From positions 10,540,001 through 10,604,000 of the forward strand of contig JAILWY010000021.1 of assembly GCA_022113835.1 (NCBI GenBank): a stretch of 64,000 nucleotides of DNA. The letters run 5' to 3'. A model generated the notes under the pieces. It was not told where the DNA came from and ran no database searches. It saw only the letters and a program-made list of their open reading frames with translations. Shown here piece after piece: positions 1 to 12,000 of the stretch. Within the stretch, counting starts at the first letter, position 1. The number at the start of each line of letters is the position of its first letter. A program made the position numbers and the translations under genes. The DNA comes from Atopsyche davidsoni. Its lineage: Eukaryota > Arthropoda > Insecta > Trichoptera > Hydrobiosidae.

Positions 1-8
1 CTGCGAAC

Positions 9-1349
9 ATGTCTATTTATGATGTATTGGCAATAGAAGGCCTAGAAATTGCCGCCTGGATGCCCCAAGACCTTTTGGATTCAATACGAAGTCTCAATCG
101 TACAAACAGTTCGACCCAAGACCCGACGGTTACCCCAAAAATAATAGTAAATGTATTCTACAATGACGTCGTTTTTCAAGAAACAAAAACAGAGAAAGAC
201 ATCGTGAACAGCAGAATCATCAGCCTTACTGTCCCCGGGTACGAATCCGATCTCGCTCTACCTCTGCCCTTGGTGTACAGGAGGATAGACCAGAACCGGT
301 CAGCCATAAGGGCGTGTGCGTATTGGGATTTCAATGCTCGTCACCTGTCTCTCGGGCAGTGGGCCAAAGTGGGCTGCTATCACCTGGCGAACAATGCCGA
401 GCTCGATGTCTGCGCGTGCTTCCACTTGACGCACTTCGCGCAGCTCGTCCTGGGGTACCGTGGATTCGGCGATAACGATACAGACTTCATCGCACACGAC
501 CAGCACGGACGGGTCCTCAACGCCATAACCCTGGTGGGGTGCTCGCTGTCCCTGGTAGGAGTCGGAGGGATACTGATTACGGCTCTTATGTTCCGATCGT
601 GGCGGAAGAAGGCAGGCACCAAAGTGTTGCTCCAAATGTCGGCAGCATTGGCTCTTCAATCGATAATGATCGTATCCCAAGACACGTTTTACGGAAACGA
701 CTTGGAGTGCATCGCCATGGGATCGATGCTTCACTATTCCGTGCTGGTGGCCTTCATGTGGATGCTGTTGACTGCCCTGCTGCAGTTCGCGCGCTACGTT
801 CGAGTCCTGGGAGCGCAGAGACCTGCGAGATTTATGGTGAAATTTTCTCTGGCAGGTTGGGGGATTCCCATTATTCCGGTGGCTATTTTACTGCTGGTGG
901 ATTACAGAGCTTACTTGCCCGTCGGAACACCGGAGATGCAGAGGGACTCTTCGGCACTTTGTTACCCTCAGGGTTTGGCTCTCTACCTGACGGTCCTCCT
1001 GCCTGTCGCGTGCATCATAGTGACCAATCTGGTGGTCTTCGTTCTGGTGATGCGTTCCATAATGCACGGCCCCGACGGCAAGCTCCGGCCTGTGGACGCG
1101 GAGCTGGCGATTTCGCAGCTGCGCCTCTCCGTGTTGCTTTTCTTCCTCCTCGGTCTCTCTTGGATTTTCGGTTTCCTCGCCGTCACCGGAGGGCAGGTAC
1201 TATTTTCGTATCTGTTTTGTCTGACTGCCTCTCTGCAAGGGTTCGTGCTGTTCCTGTACTTCGTGGTGTGCGACCCCGCGACCCGGGTGCTGTGGGTGTC
1301 GCTCGTGAGGGAGAGATCGCTGTCCTTCACGAAGAGCACCAGCGGTTGA
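9..1349 (+). CDS. Adhesion G-protein-coupled receptor, C-terminal part (truncated by window edge)
   Basis: The sequence shows one uninterrupted 446-codon frame, and the frame stays open upstream of the first ATG, so the true N-terminus or an upstream exon is probably outside the window. Residues about 103-142 form a GPS (autoproteolysis) motif: Cys103, Trp106, Cys123, Cys135, Cys137 and the His-Leu-Thr cleavage triplet at 139-141. Seven hydrophobic segments follow, near 169-195, 205-225, 238-262, 276-298, 322-347, 370-392 and 396-420, then a short cytoplasmic tail. This layout is diagnostic of adhesion (family B2) receptors, which cleave themselves at the GPS and signal from the cell surface; the ligand cannot be inferred. 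GPS and all seven segments lie in a single exon. A possible polyadenylation signal is at 1618-1623. An ADGRG-like assignment is possible, but orthology is unresolved. Confidence 0.88.
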   Translation: MSIYDVLAIEGLEIAAWMPQDLLDSIRSLNRTNSSTQDPTVTPKIIVNVFYNDVVFQETKTEKDIVNSRIISLTVPGYESDLALPLPLVYRRIDQNRSAIRACAYWDFNARHLSLGQWAKVGCYHLANNAELDVCACFHLTHFAQLVLGYRGFGDNDTDFIAHDQHGRVLNAITLVGCSLSLVGVGGILITALMFRSWRKKAGTKVLLQMSAALALQSIMIVSQDTFYGNDLECIAMGSMLHYSVLVAFMWMLLTALLQFARYVRVLGAQRPARFMVKFSLAGWGIPIIPVAILLLVDYRAYLPVGTPEMQRDSSALCYPQGLALYLTVLLPVACIIVTNLVVFVLVMRSIMHGPDGKLRPVDAELAISQLRLSVLLFFLLGLSWIFGFLAVTGGQVLFSYLFCLTASLQGFVLFLYFVVCDPATRVLWVSLVRERSLSFTKSTSG

Positions 1350-2639
1350 GGCCGGTCGGGCGGAAAGCCGCGGATACATGCCATGCTAAGTGAGATAACC
1401 AAGAGAAGTTCTGGGCTCACCTGCTAGTGTCGAGCGGCTGAGGAGGACGCCAGTTCACGGCAGCTGCCGACGTAGTGCGGGAGACCCGGGAAGGCTCGCT
1501 AATTTGCATCTGGGAACATGCGACTAACTAGCCGCCCGCTCTTCGCAAAACTTCAGGCGTCCGGATCAAAAGTCATAAATTATTATTTATTATCGTAATT
1601 AAAATTTATAACTAAAAAATAAATTTATTTATGTGGCGTGCAGTTCATATTAGCAATAAATATATTCACGAACTAATGTGTCCTTTGAATCAATTAAAAA
1701 CAGTTTCATGAGTGCTTTGCAAATGTTTTTACATCGAACAAACAAAATGCAGAAACTGCGTAGCTTTCATTTTTCCAGTGTACTTTTGTGGTTTATTGGG
1801 AATAATTGACAAATCTTTAAAACTGTTTGTTCAGATTTAATAACACATCATTAGCTCCTAAATGTACAAAGTTAATTTATTGTAAAAATATCAATTTCAA
1901 CTAAAAATAAACGATTTTATTTATAAATATAACAATTTACTTTGATTTATTCAAGAATATGGTTTATCATCCTGATCGTATGAATTTAAAAGTTATAAAT
2001 TTAACACAGAGTTAATATTAAAGAAAAGGTCTCGTGATATTTTTTTTTTGTTAATTGACAATACCTTGATAATTTAAAAAATATAGTTTTTATTTTCCAA
2101 TCTTAAAAACGAGAGTGGAAATTCATTAATAATAAAATGGGGATAATTTTGTACTAAAAGTAAATTGAAATTGATTACGACATGTTTGTAATTTTTAATG
2201 TTTACTTCTTTTTTTATTTATTATGTTACTTTATACATTATTTTTTAAATTTTTTTTCAAGTTATTATTTCTCACATTTTCCTAATAAAAAAATAAAATA
2301 ATTATACATTACTGTATTTATAAGTAAATATTGGTCTTATGATGTTCATAGGCATAAAATATCATATTCACTTTTCTTAATAGTATTCGTATTAAATTTT
2401 AGTTAATTCCAAATATATTTTTGTACAAAAATTTTAATTTTAATTTTAAATGTGAACCCAACCTCAGTAAGACCTTTATTATTCGACAACCAAATATTTT
2501 AACTAAAAAAATAAATAATTAACTAAAACTATTTTTTCAGGAAAACGGCTCAAACACGAAACCACCAGAAAAATTCTTAAAAAAAATTTTCAGCAACCCA
2601 CACAGATTTTTCAGTTTTGAAAAAAGTCCCAGCATTTGA
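1350..2639. other. 3' flank and AT-rich intergenic DNA, no gene seen
   Basis: The first 200 bases are moderately GC-rich and are probably receptor 3' UTR, ending near the AATAAA at 1618-1623. Beyond that the sequence is very AT-rich, with no frame or motif that I can support. Confidence 0.5.
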
Positions 2640-2676
2640 AAAATAATGACCAGATTCTTAAGCTTGTTTGCGAATG

Positions 2677-2743
2677 TTTTTTTTTTTTTTTTTTTTTTTT
2701 TAATAATCTGTGGTTGTTTGTTTATGCGACTAGTTTCGGCAAC
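2677..2743 (-). mobile_element. 3' end of a poly(A)-tailed retroelement
   Basis: Read on the minus strand, a short motif at 2726-2743 (GTTGCCGAAACTAGTCGC) is followed about 25 bases later by a 25-base A run (2701-2677). Similar motifs occur at about 25786 and 41083 on the plus strand, also followed by A-rich sequence. This suggests a shared 3' terminus of a retroposed family. The CGAAAC plus AGTC pattern resembles the 3' part of hammerhead-ribozyme-like ends of Penelope-like elements, but that link is an inference. Confidence 0.4.
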
Positions 2744-3067
2744 TTAATTTTCTAAAAATATTTATTCATATAAAAATAATATTACAATGGAACTCCAGCA
2801 ATATTTTTAAATCTGTGTCATGAAAAATATTAAAATTAATTTAGGTCGAGACTTCTGGGCGCGCTGTACTTGGCGGGTCCCAGTACAAAGCACGATGTGG
2901 GGCATTTCGCTTGTTAAAAAAGCCACTGTTAATCAAATTGTCCAATCATCCTATTAGGATTTGCTTTGCAGCAGGACGGGGCCGGCGGAGTCGGACGTCA
3001 CTGGGCGCCGGACGGGGCCGCTTGGCGCAGCGCCCGGCGGGTGTGACGCATGGAGACATGACCGCGG
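2744..3067. other. Intergenic, GC-rich patch next to the minisatellite
   Basis: AT-rich to about 2840, then a patch of distinctly higher GC (2845-3065) leading straight into the repeat array. A short open frame crosses it, but it runs into the tandem repeats and shows no recognisable domain. Confidence 0.35.
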
Positions 3068-4135
3068 GAGAGCTCAAGCAGTACCGGCTCCTCGAGTCCA
3101 GGAGTCTCCATGTTCTCGTATCACCAGGGATCCATTTCTTCATTTATATGAGAAGTCTATTGACCGGCTCCTTGAGCCTAGGAGTCCTCGTGTTCTCCTA
3201 TCACCAGTCGAGAACCATTTCCTGATCCACATAAGAAGTCTATTGACCGGCTCCTCGACCCCAGGAATCTCCATGTTCTCCTATCACTAAGGATCCATTA
3301 CTTCATTCATATGAGAAGTCTATTGACCGGCTACTTGAACCTAGGAGTTCTCGTGTTCTCCTATCACCAGTCGAGAACCATTTCCTGATCCACATAAGAA
3401 GTCTATTGACCGGCTCCTCGACCCCAGGAATCTCCATGTTCTCCTATCACTAAGGATCCATTACTTCATTCATATGAGAAGTCTATTGACCGGCTACTTG
3501 AACCTAGGAGTCCTCGTGTTCTCCTATCACCAGTCGAGAACCATTTCCTGATCCACATAAGAAGTCTATTGACCGGCTCCTCGACCCTAGGAATCTCCAT
3601 GTTCTCCTATCACTAAGGATCCATTTCTTCATTCATATGAGAAGTCTATTGACCGGCTACTTGAACCTAGGAGTTCTCGTGTTCTCCTATCACCAGTCGA
3701 GAACCATTTCCTGATCCACATAAGAAGTCTATTGACCGGCTCCTCGACCCCAGGAATCTCCATGTTCTCCTATCACTAAGGATCCATTTCTTCATTCATA
3801 TGAGAAGTCTATTGACCGGCTCCTTGAGCCTAGGAGTCCCCGTGTTATCTTATCACCAGTCGAAATCCATTTCCCTATTTATATGAAAAGTCTATTGTCC
3901 GGCTCCTCCAGCCTAGGAGTCCTCGTGTTCTCCTATCATCAGTCGAGAACTATTTCCACATCCACATTAGAAGCCTATTGACCGGCTCCTCAAGCCCAGG
4001 AGTCTCCGTGCTCTTCTATCACTAGTCAAGATCCATATCCTCATATGGATGAGGAGTCTATTGGCCGGGTCCTCGTGCCCAGGAGTCACAAAGTTATCTT
4101 ACCACTAGTCTAGAAATGGATGAGGAGTCTGTAGT
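3068..4135. repeat. Minisatellite with 80/83-bp units forming a 163-bp dimer
   Basis: About 13 units share a core containing AAGTCTATTGACCGGCT. Core starts fall at 3153, 3236, 3316, 3399, 3479, 3562, 3642, 3725, 3805, 3888, 3971 and 4054, so the spacing alternates 83, 80, 83, 80 up to 3805 and then becomes 83. Two unit types alternate: one has CACCAGTCGAGAACC with CACATAAGAAG, the other CACTAAGGATCC with CATATGAGAAG. This is a higher-order (dimeric) array whose edges decay at both ends. The reading frames that cross it are artefacts of the repeat. Confidence 0.93.
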
Positions 4136-5699
4136 TTAGTCTTTAGTTAGGAGGATAATGTAGTTTATTTCTTGTACCAAGAAGCACTACATTATTACTT
4201 GGCTCTTTTTAGATGTTGGTACATTGCTTGCCCTCACCTCACTCCACTGATGTATATATTTATAATAATGACTTCATAATGAAAAAATAAAGACTTTAAA
4301 TTTTTGAGGAAACATAAAAATGTATTCTTGCAGAAAATTAACTCCCTCTAGATAAAAGAGCGCTTTGTAATTTTTCCTTGATGCTTCAAGGAACTTACAA
4401 AACTACTGTTTATGGCATCTGGTAACATCACTGTGCGAATCTCATCATCCTCCCGATTCGTGACTGAAGCTAACGAGGAGATCCAGGACAAAGGGTTGAA
4501 TCAAGTGACTCCTCGACTGACAGGGCGATTGACGTCGTTACTCGCCGGTTCACGCCTTGCTTGTACAAACTGCATTGACACCGTCCAGCAATAACACCCA
4601 GTAGGGCTGTCCACGACACACGACTCGCCCTTATGCAATTTTTTTTAGGCTCCTATCCCAATATATCTTACTAATACTACCTTCATCTTCTAGTGCCTCT
4701 CCTCACAGGAGGTTGGTGACCATTTCATCGAATTCACATCTATCCTGGGCCGGTCTCACTAAATCGCCTGTACTTCCGAAACACGATACGCTATATTAAT
4801 TTTTAAAAAACAAATTTTCCAATCTGGAAAAACTGAAGGCAAGAAGGTATATTCTTATTAAATTAATTTAAAATTAACTTCCAATGCATGGGGCTCGAGA
4901 AATCTTCAATGCCATGGCGCCCTTTCAGCTCAGCCCTGTTCCCACTCGCTGTTGCTTGCTTGATCCAGAGGACGATAGAAGGACAATGTCCTACTTATAA
5001 ATAAGCCATAAACGATAATGCCTGAAAAATTTAAGATTACTAAATTGTGCCTTGGAATGCCCCTTCACCCACTTTATTGAAAATCTTACACGGTAGTGAT
5101 TTTTAATGTTTTTAAATTTTTTAAACGAATTCAACCTGTATTGCAAAGGACTGAAAATAATTTGCAGGACTAATTATTTTTAATTAAAATAACCTGTGCA
5201 TCTAGAATGTGCGTCGAACGTAAAAAAATACGTTTGATCTAACAACATGAGATCAACTGTAAAATGTTTTGCACCTTTAGTTTAATTTGTATTTTTAAAG
5301 GCATGTCTTAGTTAATTATCCCAGTGTATTTTATACCATTGCTTTGTGTTTTGACTCTGTAGATTTTATGTATTTATGCAAGTAAATGAATAATGAATTA
5401 GTTTATTTTGTACATTGTTTACAGATGATACAAAGAGAGACTTCGAGTTTCAGCATTTTCGTAGTTAGCTATAGATTTTATTAAAATAAAATAAATTTAT
5501 ATAAGGAATTATTTGGTTACAACATGAAATGTATTAATTCGTTGATAACATATTGTTTTTATTTCCTCAGTAACTAAACATATTTACGACAGATTAAAAA
5601 AAAATACTGAAGATTATTAATGTAGCTGTTCCCAAGTCCTGCGCGTAGGTTGTGAGGCTTACAAGGTGTGGCATAGGTGATAGCTTACCTACATAAATT
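4136..5699. other. Intergenic, no gene; contains a repeat fragment near 4680-4730
   Basis: AT-rich sequence with no supported gene. A 60-codon frame at 4412-4594 has no recognisable features. The stretch at about 4680-4730, read on the minus strand, matches the end of the dispersed family found at 54.2-54.8, 61.2-61.8 and 63.1-63.4 kb. Positions 5620-5690 resemble a module near 54190-54250 that centres on a GCGCAGGTTGTGGG-like string. Confidence 0.4.
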
Positions 5700-5714
5700 T
5701 ATTTATTTTCATAT

Positions 5715-6245
5715 ATTATTGATTTTTTGTGAAGACCGTCTCACAGGAAGTACGATTTTGCCTATACAGATTTTATTGATTGATAATGATTAAGTACATT
5801 TTTTCAAACATTGAAAATTGATTAAAGAAACTCTCAGAAAAATATCATCGTGATTTGTGTGGGATTTAAAACCCACATCCCCAAGCATACATGGCCGGTG
5901 CATTACCAATTATACCAACGAATCACTGGCACTTAGCAATAATTTTTAACAATCATATCCTATAAGTGAAACAACGTACATATTATGCCAATTAAATATT
6001 TTGTGACTTGCAATACTAGACTTTTAACCCAAAGTACTTAGTAAAGCATTTAAATCCGATCTGGATATTATTATTTTTAAAGTCTATTTAATTAAGCCAA
6101 TGTACGCACTTGTTAAATATATTATTGATTTTTTATGAAGATCGTCTCACTGGAAGTACAATTTTGTCTGTACATGTTTTATTGATTGATAATTCAAATT
6201 CCACACAAATCACAATAATATTTTTCTGAGAGTTTTTTTTATTAA
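5715..6245 (-). mobile_element. Fold-back/TIR element with tRNA-like core, copy A
   Basis: This stretch is homologous to the reverse complement of 58999-59539. The terminal sequence ATTGATAATGATTAAGTAC lies at about 5780. The minus-strand tRNA-like core (A-box-like then B-box-like) lies at about 5865-5935. A module with GAAGACCGTCTCAC occurs twice, at 5731 and (diverged) at 6137, about 406 bp apart, so the copy looks like part of a tandem or dimeric arrangement. No coding capacity is seen. Confidence 0.7.
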
Positions 6246-8260
6246 ATTAAAAAATATACTTATTCATTATTTGATTTCGTTGTTGAATTTTTATAGGGAA
6301 AAGTAAATGAAAAAAACCCCTGCAAAGGAACAGTTAACCTTAGGTATACTTTTATTTAATTTTACGTCTAGGGGTGGTATGCAATAATCAACCCGACAAG
6401 TATTTTTTTTATCATATATTGGAATATAAAAATAATAATGTATTTTCATCGAGCCACATCTGTAGGGGAAATGTATTACTTGTTGGCTCGAAGCTGTGTT
6501 CAATGTTCATTTATTCCGGCCAAAGATGTCAGTACACATAGATATTATTTTAACATAAAACCGAATTGGGCACAGATTCGGTTGTGTGAGCCCAGACAAT
6601 GCAATGCGCACCTAATTAAACTCAGGTATGCCTCAATTATGTTGCAAGGATGGTATACACCATAAAGGAGCTGTACAAAACCGTGGAAACCTATTTGGAC
6701 GATGCAATGAATGGTTGATACCATCACTTTGATTTGAATTAAAATGGACAAAAAAAATAAATATATATTTTTTTTTATCCATCCTGCTGATAAACGCGGA
6801 AAAGATAAAGTATAAAAATATTTTATAAAATAATCATCACTAATTCTGTAAACCGCAGTCTCACGTTGATAATATTTCAAAATAAAAGTACATACTCTTG
6901 AGATACCGTTCACCGCAAATATGCAAATATCGCAATACTTTTGCGGATATATTTTTTTGCAAATTATTGTTTGTTACTCAAACCCTTACAAACAAATAAA
7001 CTGCGGTTTCCCTATCGAGCAAAATATTTTATATATATATATGAAATTGAATAAAACACAGGATGCGATAAGTGCAACAAGCTGTGTATTATTGTTACGG
7101 CGTGAGAATATGAATTCTTGGCCGCGGATGCCATCTTGTCATCTTATTATAGTGATTTTTGTTTTCACGAAGCCTCGCATTTGATGAAGCGCCATAATTA
7201 CAATAGCGTTTCGTCCTCGAGTCAAATAATGATGGTCCAGTCCTGCGGATGTCCATTAGCTCATCTCACTCTGGGATTGAGATTTGAATGATAAATAAGA
7301 TTTTATTACTTTATAATGGAAATTGCGGCCGTATTGTTTGTTACTATTTACGTTAGTTGGCATTTTTGGTCTCACAGGCAAAAAAGGTATTTTTTAAGGT
7401 AGTAACTTTGAAAGCTTCCCTCCAGTATTCGAGGTCAAAATTTTAACCTCTTAGACAACAGCTTCCGATATCTTTAATAATTATGCCTAAATGACGAAGT
7501 TGATCATGTTGCTTAGGTGTTATTCTGCTTTAGGTACATATTGCTCCGACGTTTTGATCCCTGTGCTGGGACCTTTCTCATGGACTTTGTCAATCACTCA
7601 GTTTTCTCTTTCAGAATTGAAATTAAAAATATACATATACGAAATTGTTTAAAACCAGTACACCACTAGCAAGTATTTTAGTATAATATTAGTGTTATTG
7701 TATGCCCAATATGTGAATGTACACGGATAATGAGTTATTATTAGTGGACAGAGGTTAGGGAAGCACATATATGGATATAAATAATAGCGGATACACGTTC
7801 AAAATAAATGAATGGATTTTCCGACCTCAATTGTAAAAGTATTATCCTTAATGTATAAAATTTTTTAGTCATTTATGATTAATGATTGCTTACTATAGTA
7901 ACTTGTTTTTTTTTGTGTTTTCGGTGTTACACCATTGATTACTGACCGAGAGGCCCACGATTCAATCTCTGTTCTGATAAGTTAATCTCGAGCTGATGCA
8001 ATTAGGGCAATGGCTATTTCAATGTGGCCAAATATTATCGAAATGTTAATGTTTTGAGGAAACGTTTTCTGGGCATACTTTTTGGTTTGAGCAAGTTTAA
8101 GAACAAATTGAGGAAATCGCCTGATTTCCAGGGATCAAGGGATTGTCCTTTGCTCCAATGAATGCAATAACGAGGCGTCGGTTTGCATGAAACAACAAAT
8201 TCCACGGTATTACGTTTCCGAGGCGATCATTTGCTCGAAGGTTAGATTAATTTGTATGCG
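6246..8260. other. Intergenic, no gene seen
   Basis: AT-rich sequence. Overlapping short frames on both strands at 6290-7184 are low-complexity and lack recognisable domains or splice context, so I treat them as chance. Confidence 0.45.
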
Positions 8261-8479
8261 CGATGTCTTCCAGCATCAAAATTATCCGCTCAGTCGACGA
8301 AAATGACCACATCTGGTCGCACTCATTCGACTTTCGTCCATTCGCAGGAGGACGACCTTCTCGCGGTGGACTCATATTTTACACACGGCGACTCACCACG
8401 CCGAGTGTAAATATCGATGGACGGCCTGAAACGTTCGGGCCAGCCGACATGGCAGGGGAGACGGGCGACAATAACTGAG

Positions 8480-8774
8480 CTTCGATGAGAGCAGAGTGTA
8501 GAGTGCAGAGTGCAGAGTGCAGAGAGCAGAGAGCAGAGCGGAGCGGAAGCAGTCGCGCGGCGCCAGTGCGTGGGACGGTCGCACTTGCAACGGCTCTGCT
8601 GAACTTGAAAGCGATTTGTGGTTAATCCAGTATTTTCGCAAGCCCGTGAGTAGAGCGAGACATCCATGTGAATCGCAGCTGAAATCGACTGAGTGTTTCA
8701 GTATTTTGTAATAAAAACCGCGGCTGTTTGTGCCGACAGCAGTTTGGCGGCTCCGACGTATCCTCGTTCGAAAG
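8480..8774 (+). promoter_or_regulatory. Candidate GC-rich noncoding first exon or promoter
   Basis: A GC- and CpG-richer island in AT-rich DNA starts with short GCAGAGT/GCAGAGA repeats (8492-8545) and ends in a strong donor-like sequence, GAAAG|GTAACA, after 8774. No long frame is conserved, so a 5' UTR exon fits better than a coding one. The next plus-strand gene is the aminopeptidase, whose first coding exon has a candidate acceptor at 17108-17109 (TGGTGCAG). An 8.3-kb leader intron is possible, but the link is inference. Confidence 0.35.
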
Positions 8775-8845
8775 GTAACATTTTTTTATAGTTTTGATTA
8801 TTTGGATTATTATAAAATTTAAAAAATATATATTTACCATAACTT

Positions 8846-9045
8846 ATTAATTGATAATGATTAAGTACATTTTTTCAAGTATTAGAAAAAGAATTGAATA
8901 AGAAAAATGATTGAAGAAACTCTCAGAAAAATATCTCACACAAATCACGATGATATTTTTCTCATCATTATCAATCAATAAAACCTGTATAGGCAAAATC
9001 GTACTTCCTGTGAGACGGTCTTCACAAAAATCAATAATATATATA
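8846..9045 (+). mobile_element. Fold-back/TIR element, copy B (deleted, lacks the tRNA-like core)
   Basis: It begins with the same terminal string ATTGATAATGATTAAGTAC as the 58999-59539 copy. It then passes through the CTCAGAAAAATAT and ATCACGATGATATTTTTCT modules and ends with the ACCGTCTTCACAAAAATCAA module. The central 300 bases, including the tRNA-like part, are missing. It lies just 3' of the candidate first exon. Confidence 0.7.
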
Positions 9046-12000
9046 ACTTATTGAGTTTAAAAAGTATAAAAAATCGCGTGTTTTAGTCATAACTTTCAAT
9101 TTTTACTTGTCATATTTCTGTTAGCACAGTACGTTAAAATTTGCATGTTTTTTTCATTAGCGCTGTGCATAAATGTATTACTTGACCATCGTGAGTGTTT
9201 CGTATCCATTAAAAAAATATTTTAATATAATATAACAATAACTTTAAAAGACATCAATGTTACCGGTTTTTGGTCATTATTTCATTCATTTTCGATGTTT
9301 ATATTCCAATTTGTAAGTACACGGTAAACATATTTTTTTTGCGAGTTCTTACAATTTTTTGCTCTCATATAAAATATTTAAAATTTATATTAATTTAATC
9401 ATCTTTATTGCGATTCATTATTTTGCTTTTACTGTATTTGTATTCTGTGAATCACAGCGATTCGTCTGTTACAACTGAATTGTGTTTCGATCAATATCAC
9501 TTGATAAAAATGAATGAACTTATTTTTTTTTATATTGTGTAAAAGCAATAAGTCACGTTTGAATTTCAGTGCACTCAAAATCCATTAAAGAAATCATTAC
9601 TTCGACTATTATCGTTTATACGTGACACGATCGATATTTTGAGCACCTTTTTTAAATTTCACAATCAAAAATTAAATAAAAAAATTGTGTAGTCCGACAA
9701 ATAATCTGATTAAAACATTAATCAACGTCTGTAGATAGGCAAGTGAGCAAGCGGTCGGAAGCGATTGTTACGTTAGGTTAGGTCTCTGACGTTTGCCTTG
9801 TTTTTTTAATTATGGATAGAGAATCTTTTTAGATTTTTTTCAAGTAAAATAACTTGCTAAAGAATCGAAAACCCGTATTCGGCAAGCTACTGTATTAACC
9901 ACTGTAACACGAGGCGAGTGTGTAATATTGTATTATAATTACATCACATTAATCAACTTAATTACTAGTACGTGTAATCAACATGAACTCAATAATATAA
10001 TATTTCACCACATAGCAGGCATCTACGTAATGCAATATACTCCTACATAAATTTCTTAACCACTGAAACAAGCCGCATTACTACAAGTCTATGAAATTAA
10101 TTCTATAACACCGACATTTATTTTATATATTATGCTATTCTGGTTTTAATAATGCACGTTTAAATGTTGTACAATTTTCCGTAAAAATGAATTAAATGTT
10201 ATTTTGCATAATTTTGCTGATCTTATATTTAAACGAGTTTATATAGTTACAAGTAGCTTTAATGCAAATTATTTTGTATTTAACCTAACCTTACCAACAT
10301 AGGGGATGATTGGTGATCTCCTAACCACTTGGTTACCACAATTTTTGGATTGTATATTTTGAGTCAGAACATATCTTCATTCCGAAAAAGTTCGGAGTTT
10401 TACTAGGAAAATATTTAAAAAGGTTTCGCTGTGTTTTATTATATAAAAATAATTTTTTTACTGTTACATACCATTTCATTGTATTGTTTTGTTCAGTAGG
10501 CCTTCATTTTTATTATATATATCTGATAAATATAATTACTTTCGTAAAAACTCAACTGTCAAATAAAATTAATTATAGTCACAAACAGACTCTTCTGGGA
10601 TGTAGAAAAGAAAAAATAATGAAAGAAATATTAGAAAAAAAATAGATTCAAGATACACCGTCATAAGGCATATTATATTTTTAAGCTTTTCTGTTTCTTA
10701 ATAAAAATATGTCTGGCATGGTTTTTATGCCATTGAAATGACAAAATATGTGAAACCAAGCTATAAATAAGGAAAAATACATTAAAACTACAAATAGTAA
10801 AAATACAACTTTGTTCGTGCAAGGTTGTCTTGCTAGTCTATATTGTGTATCAAAACTCAATACATTCTACATAATATAAAGAAATATATTTTGATAAGCT
10901 AACCTATAATGTACAACGCTTATTTATAAATCAAAGCCTTCACCGGAAAACAAAAAAGTATTTCACCCTTAATTTTTCACGCAGACTTAAAAATTTTTAT
11001 AATCGGTTTCAGTTTGTGTTAATACAATAAATTATTTCATTATTACATACTGTATTTTTTATAAATAGTTTTTGATGATACTAATATGATTTTAATATCA
11101 ATATTTCGTACACATTTAGTGACAATTCTTCAAGGCTTGTACAAGTTTAGTTAAAGTTGTTAAAAGTGTCACAAATGTTGGTAGAAACAAAACATCGATA
11201 GTTAAAATAAACACGGGTCAACTAAATCAACTTGATATTTTTTTATTTATAAAATTATTTTTAGCTTTAAATAACTACTTTTCTTGTGATCACTTAATAC
11301 ATACGATGTTGGTAGATCATCGTCTATAGTTTAAAAAAAAAACAGGTCTCCCGTAGTGATCAAAATGTTGTCTACCCCTGCCCTAGATCAACATCAGTAA
11401 TTAAATTATTATATGGGACGTGAAAAAATATTGCAAGCTATTTATATTATTTATGTTATTCAATGAATAAATCTGATTTTAAAGTTGCGTCGTCATAGTG
11501 TTGACATATCGGGGCATGGCAGCTCGCAGCACAGCTGCTAAATTAATTTAACTTGAATAATCACATATTTATTTGATTTTGGGAAAAAACCAGGCGTTAT
11601 ACTTTTACTTCAAATAAATCGTCATTTTAAATTTTTAATATAACAATAGAAATTACAGGTTGAAAGGTCAGTGGCAAGTTTAAAAGCACCTGTGTGTATG
11701 TGGGTGTTATCAACGGATTTGTATTTAAAACTTAAATGGCAGTTTGAAAATAAATTACCATGAGTATCAGGGCACGCAGGTATTTTTTTTTAAATAATAC
11801 ATTGAATGCGTCACGTATTTACACCTCAGTAGATAACAGGCGGCCTTTACACTGCACAGTTTCACGTGCAAGGTCATTGGCCGATACATTTTCCGAATCA
11901 GCGATGTTAGTGTATTTAAAAAAATAAGTAATTTTGATATACTTTCATTTAAATCACGACTTAATCAACCCTTTAATATCCGAAGCCATGGTTGTGCCTA

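Noticed and set aside
300..734. Long antisense and alternate-frame open frames over the receptor
   Set aside because: They shadow the clearly coding GPS/7TM frame; the composition of that GC-rich exon explains them.
2911..3290. Overlapping frames of about 105 codons at the minisatellite
   Set aside because: They run into tandem repeat units and code repetitive peptides; no independent coding evidence.
3068..4135. CRISPR array
   Set aside because: The alternating units are a diverged minisatellite without unique spacers, in a eukaryotic genome.
6291..6913. Overlapping short frames on both strands
   Set aside because: AT-rich, Phe/Ile/Tyr-rich peptides with no domain or splice signals.
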